Origin: Tritrichomonas foetus
Lineage: Eukaryota > Parabasalia > Tritrichomonadida > Tritrichomonadidae
Assembly: GCA_001839685.1 (NCBI GenBank)
Contig: MLAK01000969.1
Location: forward strand, 1-42,065
Length of the DNA stretch: 42,065 nt
Direction of reading: 5' to 3'
Made by a program: the position numbers and the translations under genes. Positions 36,244 through 42,065 of the stretch are shown here, piece by piece. Under the pieces are notes generated by a model. That model had not been told where the DNA came from and did no database searches. It saw only the letters and a list, made by a program, of their open reading frames with translations. How positions within the stretch are numbered: position 1 is the stretch's first letter; each line of letters opens with the position of its first letter.

Positions 36244-39200
36244 ATGGAAAATTTGGCGATCGAGGACCAAATTCGGCAGTGCATCCTTTTCCTTCGATCT
36301 CAAGACAACGCAAAACTTCAATTCGCAACAACATGGATGAGCAATCTTCTTTGTTTGCCCGCTATTTTCCCGTCTCTTCTCAATATTTATATATCAGAAT
36401 TTTCTGACCAGAACGTACGACAACACATCGCTGTTTTCTTTTCTCAAAGCATTAAAAAAATATGGCATATTATCGACTTTCAGACGCGAATTTCCGTTTT
36501 TAATATTCTAACCGATATTTTAATCAAAGAGCCAATTTGGCAAATCCGAAACCTTTTAATTTATTCAGTGCAATTAATAATGACAACAGGCGAATTATAC
36601 GGACCTCTTTTCGAGTTTATTACAAAATCGGCTGAAAACGGATCTGACGATTATTTAATTATTGCTTTAACTTTAGCCCCAGTTTTCAGCAATATTAATA
36701 GAAATGATCCTAGTAATAATATGAATATAAATAATCCTAATTTCGAAGGAAATGAACAAATATTATCATTTTTGATATCACTTCTTGAAAGAGGATTTTC
36801 ATCTGGAAATATTGAAGTCAAAATTAATGCTTTACACTTGCTCATGTATGCATCTTCAAAATTAGTTACTTTTCCTCCGTTTCATGAACGTTTTCCACAT
36901 TTTTGGGAAGTTTCGTTAAGTTTATTTGACATTTCACTTGATGAATTGATTCTTCATCGCGTTTCGAATTATTTTATCTTTGCTTTTAAACAATCCGCTT
37001 ATTCAGAAATGATTCATCCAATTTCACTTCTTGAAAAGAGCGTTTCTTTTTTAAGTGTTCAAAATTTGAGTCCTCAAATCATTTTTTGCATTTTTTATTT
37101 AATCGAAAACATTTGTAATACATATCCACAATTTGTTCTTCAATGTGGAGTCTTTCCACAATTAGTACAAATGTCTCTAACTGCATCCAGTGCATTGTAT
37201 CATCCTGAAGACTCAATTTTGATTTCTGAAGCGAATTTTTTCGAAAATATTTTTTCTTCACTTTGTAAAACACCTGATGTTTTAGCAGCTGTTTGGCAAA
37301 TTCTTGTACAAGTAACAACAACTGAACATGGTCGCTTTTTTGCTTGTTGTGTTCTTTATGTGATATTACCAAATTTTCCTTCATTTTTTATCGATAAATT
37401 AAATGATATTTCTGAATTATTATGTAATTCTTTATCTGAAAATAGCAGGTTATTAGTTGATGCAGCTGCCAGAACAACAACTTGTTTTATTGGTTTATAT
37501 GGTCGAGAAATTGATTTTTCAACAGAGATTATTAAAGTTGTTTTAGAAGCCTGCAAAAAATTTTTGACATCTGATTTACTTTTGGTTTTCACATCTTTAT
37601 TAGATTTAACAAAAGATAGTGAAGACATTTTTGATCAATCTTTTCCTTTTCTTCTTTCAATTATAACAACTGGTCCCATTGATGTTAGAAGTGCTGCATT
37701 GTCAGCAATGGCTTCTTTATCATGTGGATCAACAATAAAAATAAATTATCATTTTTTGGCATTATTTAATTTAATTATTGAATTACTGCAATGTCAAAAT
37801 GAATTTTTTAATCAGTTGAGACCATTAGCCGTCGAATGTTTATCACGAGCCACAACTGTTGTTGATGAAACATTTGATCCTAGTATTTTGAGTTTCTGTG
37901 AATGTTGTGTGAACAATCTGAAAAATCCTGATCTAGATTTTTCGTTATCTTGTTTTAATGCTCTTGAGTTGATTTTACAACATCATCCAAAAGCATTCCA
38001 ACCTTTAATCGAGCCATTATTACCAATACTTTGTGAATTTTCAGCATTTGATTCAAATAAACAATTCAAATCTTCAACTGTCGATTCTATTGATCGAATG
38101 ATAAACGATGAAAATTTTGTTGATGATGAAATTGATGATTTTAATAGCCCACAAGTTGCAATATCTGCAATATCTCTTCGTGTTTTAAGTTTTATTACCA
38201 AAATTAATCCCGAATTGTGCCATCGCTTTGAATATCACATTATCCAATGTTGTGAAATTCAAAAAGACATTGAAGATTCTTTAAATTTAGGAAAAATTGC
38301 AACTTGTGTAGCAATTGGTAATTTAGCTGAAGCCATTATTCATGCAAATAATGGAGCACCTTCACTTTCTACTTCTATCTCAACTTCTATTCCTCCCAAA
38401 ATGGGCCATATCTTATTATCCATTTTATCACCATTGGATGAAAACAATCATGAAACAAGTTTAATCATGGCTTGTTTTACAGCAGCTATGAAAGTTGTTG
38501 AATGGCATGATTATGAAGCACTCAGTAATTGTTTGAAACCACTTCTTGATACTGCTTTAGAAACTTTTGTTCGACTTGGTGAAATGCCATCTTATGATGC
38601 TGGCATTTTAGACATGGTTGAGGCAATGTATGGATTCATTAACATGGTTGCTTTATCAGCTGAAGATCGAGCACCTCAATTATTGAGTGGATTCATTACT
38701 TTATTTACTAATTTTACAACACATCCTGATCTTCGACTTCGTTCATATTCTGCGAGATTTTTTGCTGATTTACTTTCATCTTCTTCAGAAAACATTGATT
38801 CACAATTTTTATCGAATATTATGTCATTTGCTGCAAATTTTGCTGACCAAGAAGGTGATCAATTTGCATTTACATGTTTAAGAAACTTAGCCATAAATGT
38901 TCCAGAAGCTGCCCGACAAATTTCCAGTGATGTTTATAGAATTTGTATGAATAAATTGGCTTTGCCTTTTTCCAATTCAGTAAAAGCATTCTTAATGCGA
39001 GATAGTGCAATTTCCACAATTGCGAGTTACGTCATGAATATAATACAAGCGGAATTTATCATTGATGAAAACTTGCCAATTATCTTGAATGCACTACCAC
39101 TTGTACTTGATTATACTGAGAATGATAATGTTATGACATTCTTTTTATGGCTTTTTAATAAATCACAGGGTCAAAATATTGAATTATTTTTAAGGGTGCT

Positions 39201-39417
39201 TGTGGTTTTGTTTTCTAATCCACCAGTTATTCTTTCCAAACTTCAAATTAGTGACCAACTAAAAGGGAGTTTATTGAATCTTTTAGTTAGTATAATTTCC
39301 CAAATTTCCAATCCCAATGAAATCATTGGACAAATTCTTGAGAATGATGAACAAAAAGGGAATATTCTACAAGAATATCTCAATGCTTTCAAAAAACAAC
39401 AAGAGCCAAACGAATGA
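36244..39417 (+). CDS. Importin-beta-family karyopherin (IPO4/IPO5-like HEAT-repeat protein)
   Basis: The product has 1057 residues, the usual length for importin-4/5 type transport receptors. The N-terminus (EDQIRQCILFLRSQDNAKLQ, then FATTWMSNLL) resembles the importin-beta N-terminal Ran-binding HEAT repeats. The whole protein is alternating amphipathic helix pairs with no enzymatic motif, signal peptide or true membrane span. Acidic stretches such as DDEIDDFNSP near the middle resemble the acidic loops that contact cargo or Ran. In the family these proteins carry basic cargo (histones, ribosomal proteins) into the nucleus and release it on Ran-GTP binding. An alternative is another large HEAT protein (transportin, exportin or a cofactor). 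The ATG at 36244 is preceded by TTCAAATTTTCAG. Codon use is AT-rich. Confidence 0.75.
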   Translation: MENLAIEDQIRQCILFLRSQDNAKLQFATTWMSNLLCLPAIFPSLLNIYISEFSDQNVRQHIAVFFSQSIKKIWHIIDFQTRISVFNILTDILIKEPIWQIRNLLIYSVQLIMTTGELYGPLFEFITKSAENGSDDYLIIALTLAPVFSNINRNDPSNNMNINNPNFEGNEQILSFLISLLERGFSSGNIEVKINALHLLMYASSKLVTFPPFHERFPHFWEVSLSLFDISLDELILHRVSNYFIFAFKQSAYSEMIHPISLLEKSVSFLSVQNLSPQIIFCIFYLIENICNTYPQFVLQCGVFPQLVQMSLTASSALYHPEDSILISEANFFENIFSSLCKTPDVLAAVWQILVQVTTTEHGRFFACCVLYVILPNFPSFFIDKLNDISELLCNSLSENSRLLVDAAARTTTCFIGLYGREIDFSTEIIKVVLEACKKFLTSDLLLVFTSLLDLTKDSEDIFDQSFPFLLSIITTGPIDVRSAALSAMASLSCGSTIKINYHFLALFNLIIELLQCQNEFFNQLRPLAVECLSRATTVVDETFDPSILSFCECCVNNLKNPDLDFSLSCFNALELILQHHPKAFQPLIEPLLPILCEFSAFDSNKQFKSSTVDSIDRMINDENFVDDEIDDFNSPQVAISAISLRVLSFITKINPELCHRFEYHIIQCCEIQKDIEDSLNLGKIATCVAIGNLAEAIIHANNGAPSLSTSISTSIPPKMGHILLSILSPLDENNHETSLIMACFTAAMKVVEWHDYEALSNCLKPLLDTALETFVRLGEMPSYDAGILDMVEAMYGFINMVALSAEDRAPQLLSGFITLFTNFTTHPDLRLRSYSARFFADLLSSSSENIDSQFLSNIMSFAANFADQEGDQFAFTCLRNLAINVPEAARQISSDVYRICMNKLALPFSNSVKAFLMRDSAISTIASYVMNIIQAEFIIDENLPIILNALPLVLDYTENDNVMTFFLWLFNKSQGQNIELFLRVLVVLFSNPPVILSKLQISDQLKGSLLNLLVSIISQISNPNEIIGQILENDEQKGNILQEYLNAFKKQQEPNE

Positions 39418-39747
39418 TATTATTTTTTTTCACTGCTCTCAATCTTTCTGTTTGTTGTGATATTATTTGTTATTAAAATACATTTTGCGAATATTTTTGC
39501 CTTCTTTGGATAATATTTTTTTATTCTTTTGATAATCTTTCTTTATTCTTCTGATAATATTTCTTTATTCATTATAATATTTCTTTATTCATCTGAAAAT
39601 CTTTCTTTATTCATGAAAATTTTTCTTTATTCTTTTAATAATCTTTATTCTTTTCTGTAATTGAAACCAAAATAAATCGAGAGATTTTTTTTTCATTTCA
39701 TTTTTAACATCAGGTTTCGTTTTTCTTTTCAATGAAATCAAAAATTT
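39418..39747. other. Convergent intergenic region with imperfect tandem repeat
   Basis: This region lies between the 3' ends of the karyopherin gene (plus) and the kinase gene (minus). Most of it is the imperfect repeat listed at 39505-39653; the rest is T-rich spacer. Confidence 0.6.
39505..39653. repeat. Imperfect 20-24-bp tandem repeat, about seven copies
   Basis: Units of the form GATAATCTTTCTTTATTCTT recur about seven times with small length changes and substitutions (ATAATATTTCTTTATTCA, GAAAATCTTTCTTTATTCA and so on). Divergence among copies is higher than in the 50-bp and 14-bp arrays, so this array is older. It sits between two convergent gene ends. Confidence 0.8.
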
Positions 39748-41175
39748 TTAAAGTGCGCTAGCTTCCGTGCATGTGAATCCAGCAAATTCACTTTGCACTC
39801 CAGGATCGAGGGCAGAAGTATCTCCGTAAGAAACTCCAGCACGCTGCTCAGTGAATTCGCCATCAAAGTTAGAAGTATCTGTCACATTCTTAATAATTGG
39901 TTTCCATTCTGGCTCAATCTTCTTTGATAAAATATCATCCCAATTGTATTCTTTGAAGAATGGATGTTCCTTAATTTCTTCCACATCTTTGGCAGATGCT
40001 CCAAGACGAGTGTAGGGATTTCTATCGAGTAATTTCTTGATCAAATCTTGCGCGTCAGGGGAAATAAAGCTCGGGAAGTTGATTTCATCACTGAGGATTT
40101 TACGATACATCTTGCTAGTATTGGAGTCATAAAATGGAGGCAAACCAGTTAACATTTCATATACCAAAATTCCAAAGGACCACCAATCTACACTTTTTGT
40201 GTATGGCTGTTGTTGAAGCATTTCAGGAGCAATGTATTCTGGTGTTCCACAAAAAGTTGTAGTCGTTGATTGAAGGTCCATGTTTGTTTTGACTAACCCA
40301 AAGTCGGTAATTTTGATGTGTCCGTTTTCGTCGAGCAGAATATTTTCAGGCTTTAAGTCACGAAATATGAAATTCAATGAATGGAGTTTTCCTAAGCCAA
40401 GCATGATTTCGGCGGCATATAATTTCACTCTGCTTTCGTTGAATTTTTGTTCTTCTTTTAATCGTCCGAAAAGTTCGCCGCCTGGAACATAGTCCAAAAT
40501 CATGTAAATACTGTCGGCGGTTTGGAATGTATAATGCGCTGATACGAGGAATGGATGACGCGTCTGGAGAAGGATATTTCGTTCAATGAGACTCTGCTGA
40601 ATCTGCTCGTGCTCTTGGAGGAGTTGTTTGCTCATTGACTTCATTGCATACAATTGGCCATCTTTCTTGTATTTCACCAATTGCACTTTTCCGTAGGTTC
40701 CTCGACCAAGCACCGTGATGTATTCGAAGTCGTTTGTAGTAATTTGCACCGGTTTATCTTTGTTTGGCTGATTTTGATTATTTTGCGGTTGATTCAGATT
40801 CGTTGAATTTCGAGCACTGCCTTCGGATTGACCCCCAGGAGTACTCCTCGCTACATTACTGTAATTTCCTGCGGCTTGCGATGAAAAATTCTTGGCCAGA
40901 TTGAATGCTTCAACCCACGATTGGGCATCTTGAATGCTAGACGCTTGAATGTAGTAAGTTCGTTTGCCAGGAAAAACAATTTTGAGGGCTGGCTGCTTTT
41001 TGCACTCTGGAGCCATTTCTATGGCTGTGGCATCGGCGAGATTGATGGAGCCCTTTTCACCTTCGTTGACTTTGGAATAATAAGTAACGACTGTACCAGT
41101 GATTGTAAACCATCTCTTCTTCCATGACTTAATTCTTCCACCTTGTTTGGTAAGCCATCCTTGCTTTTGCGACAT
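39748..41175 (-). CDS. PH-domain AGC kinase, Akt/PKB-like
   Basis: The product has 475 residues from the ATG at 41175; the frame is open a further 25 codons upstream but without an ATG. A PH domain spans 4-95 (GWLTKQGGRIKSWKKRWF, with the basic residues that bind phosphoinositides). An Asn/Gln-rich linker follows, then a complete kinase domain at about 150-408: Gly loop GRGTYGKV (157-164), Lys179, FRDLKPEN (catalytic Asp273), DFG (291-293) and TFCGTPEYIAPE. Thr307 corresponds to the PDK1-site threonine of Akt. The AGC C-tail ends with hydrophobic motif FAGFT (464-468), with Thr468 as the phosphosite. Expected behaviour is recruitment to PI(3,4,5)P3 membranes and activation by PDK1/TORC2-like kinases, controlling growth and trafficking. 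The only oddity is Phe for His/Tyr in HRD (Akt has YRD). The stop reads TAAAAA. Confidence 0.93.
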   Translation of the reverse strand: MSQKQGWLTKQGGRIKSWKKRWFTITGTVVTYYSKVNEGEKGSINLADATAIEMAPECKKQPALKIVFPGKRTYYIQASSIQDAQSWVEAFNLAKNFSSQAAGNYSNVARSTPGGQSEGSARNSTNLNQPQNNQNQPNKDKPVQITTNDFEYITVLGRGTYGKVQLVKYKKDGQLYAMKSMSKQLLQEHEQIQQSLIERNILLQTRHPFLVSAHYTFQTADSIYMILDYVPGGELFGRLKEEQKFNESRVKLYAAEIMLGLGKLHSLNFIFRDLKPENILLDENGHIKITDFGLVKTNMDLQSTTTTFCGTPEYIAPEMLQQQPYTKSVDWWSFGILVYEMLTGLPPFYDSNTSKMYRKILSDEINFPSFISPDAQDLIKKLLDRNPYTRLGASAKDVEEIKEHPFFKEYNWDDILSKKIEPEWKPIIKNVTDTSNFDGEFTEQRAGVSYGDTSALDPGVQSEFAGFTCTEASAL

Positions 41176-41996
41176 TCGGAAAAAACTTTCTTTGAGGTGA
41201 TAAAAAATAACAAGAATTCTTCTCAAAATGAATAAAGCTTTTACTCTCAAAAATAAGAAGCTGTGCCCTCAAAAAGGATTAACTTTAATCTCAAAAAGTG
41301 AATCATTGACTTTGCAATTGCAAATGTGGATGAGAAGTGACATGCTTTTACCACGATGTCTAGTGTGTTTTGGTTTTATATATTGTAGATATAGATAATC
41401 TAGATGATTATAACATGAATAATATGGATATGCATCTCTAACAGAAAAATAATGTCTCAAAAACAGTATTGATAAATTCAATAGGCGTGCTTCACAATGA
41501 GAAAAGTTCTATTGAACTTTACACAGTACTTTCAGTAAGTAAATAGTCATTCAAAAACATAAGAGTGTTTTGAATAGGTATCAGAAAAATTCTTATAAAT
41601 ATCGATGACGACATTGTTTTGAATGGTTTTTATCAGAAAAGTTCAATTAGAATTCAAATATATAAATTCCTCTCATGTTCATTCGATAGATTGAAGTGTC
41701 TTTAGATTGAATGTTAAGTCATGCCTATGGCTCTCCTGTTTCAGAGCTGGCACTGTTTTCTGATATCATTGTCTGAGGTCATTGATTATGCCAACAAACC
41801 TCCAAAAGAAATTATAAACGCACTTGAGAAATCTCAGAAAATCTGGGAACAATCGAACTTTTTGTGTAATTTTTTATTATTTTCACAGATGTATACAAAC
41901 CAAATAGTCTTAACGTACGAAATCACTAAAATGATCCTTATCATCAGTATTACTTAATACCATCAGTCAAAAATCAAAANCCAAATAGCTAAAAGA
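41176..41996. other. Intergenic region with a possible relic
   Basis: This spacer is AT-rich. A plus-strand ATG frame of 78 codons (41721-41957) contains a fairly protein-like segment, SLSEVIDYANKPPKEIINAL followed by EKSQKIWEQSNFLC. Its ends look like AT-rich noise and no family is recognised. It may be a relic or chance. One ambiguous base is at 41980. Confidence 0.4.
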
Positions 41997-42065
41997 ATGA
42001 CGAAAATTTCCCTTATCGCAAACTTCGCAAATGGCCGAATTCAAAAATATTTCGAAAATGATTCT
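41997..42065 (+). CDS. Possible 5' end of a gene running off the window
   Basis: An ATG at 41997 opens a frame that stays open to the last base (23 codons), beginning MTKISLIANFANGRIQKYF. Local base composition is richer in GC than the upstream spacer, a sign of coding onset. A second ATG at 42031 opens a different frame (MAEFKNISKMI), so the true frame cannot be settled. The function is unknown. Confidence 0.3.
   Translation, partial: MTKISLIANFANGRIQKYFENDS

Noticed and set aside
41176..41250. N-terminal extension of the Akt-like kinase by 25 residues
   Set aside because: The extended frame begins with TTG, and the PH domain starts naturally right after the ATG at 41175.
1..42065. tRNA, rRNA, CRISPR array, transposase or virus-like genes
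   Set aside because: I looked for tRNA T-arm motifs, repeat-spacer patterns and transposase or integrase motifs on both strands. None was found outside chance matches within coding genes.

Overview
The window looks like nuclear chromosomal DNA of a parabasalid (trichomonad) protist, most probably a Tritrichomonas-like species. The strongest evidence is the gene at 25369-26493. Its product has the layout of the initiator-binding (IBD / IBP39) proteins, a transcription-factor family known from parabasalids. Supporting signs are long uninterrupted reading frames with no obvious introns, very AT-rich intergenic DNA, Asn/Gln-rich low-complexity proteins, a stop codon that often reads straight into TAAA, and coiled-coil, leucine-rich-repeat (LRR) and doublecortin protein types common in trichomonads. 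Species identity is inference. Four ambiguous bases lie near the two ends.

Layout. Positions 1-8400 hold a Cdc25-type phosphatase, a TMEM62-like membrane metallophosphoesterase (minus), a coiled-coil protein (minus), an unknown protein with a doubtful start, a second coiled-coil protein, and a Rab GTPase lacking the catalytic Gln (minus). Positions 8.4-10.5 kb are gene-poor, with one GC-rich hairpin-bearing island. Positions 10.5-14.6 kb encode a 1360-residue ENTH/VHS-like endocytic adaptor with NPF motifs and 14 exact FEPI repeats. Positions 14.6-19.7 kb hold a redox-dead thioredoxin-fold secretory protein and several decayed genes, including a kinase-GTPase pseudogene. Positions 19.9-25 kb hold an unknown basic protein, a 50-bp minisatellite next to the V-ATPase subunit D gene, and a doublecortin plus P-loop ATPase protein. 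Positions 25.4-31.3 kb hold the IBD protein, a clear RRM-protein pseudogene, a CDC50-family flippase subunit and a coiled-coil protein. Positions 32-41.2 kb hold a CARMIL-like LRR protein with a His/Lys/Ser-rich tract, an importin-beta-like karyopherin and an Akt-like PH-AGC kinase (minus). A partial gene may begin at the right edge.

Function. The genes are single-copy housekeeping and membrane-trafficking/cytoskeleton functions: Rab, ENTH adaptor, CDC50, V-ATPase, CARMIL-like, DCX and Akt-like proteins. There is no sign of an operon or a dedicated defence or mobile system. The unusual aspects are the concentration of visibly decaying genes (at least two solid, three more likely), the FEPI repeat protein, the DCX-ATPase fusion and the DNA tandem repeats at gene ends.
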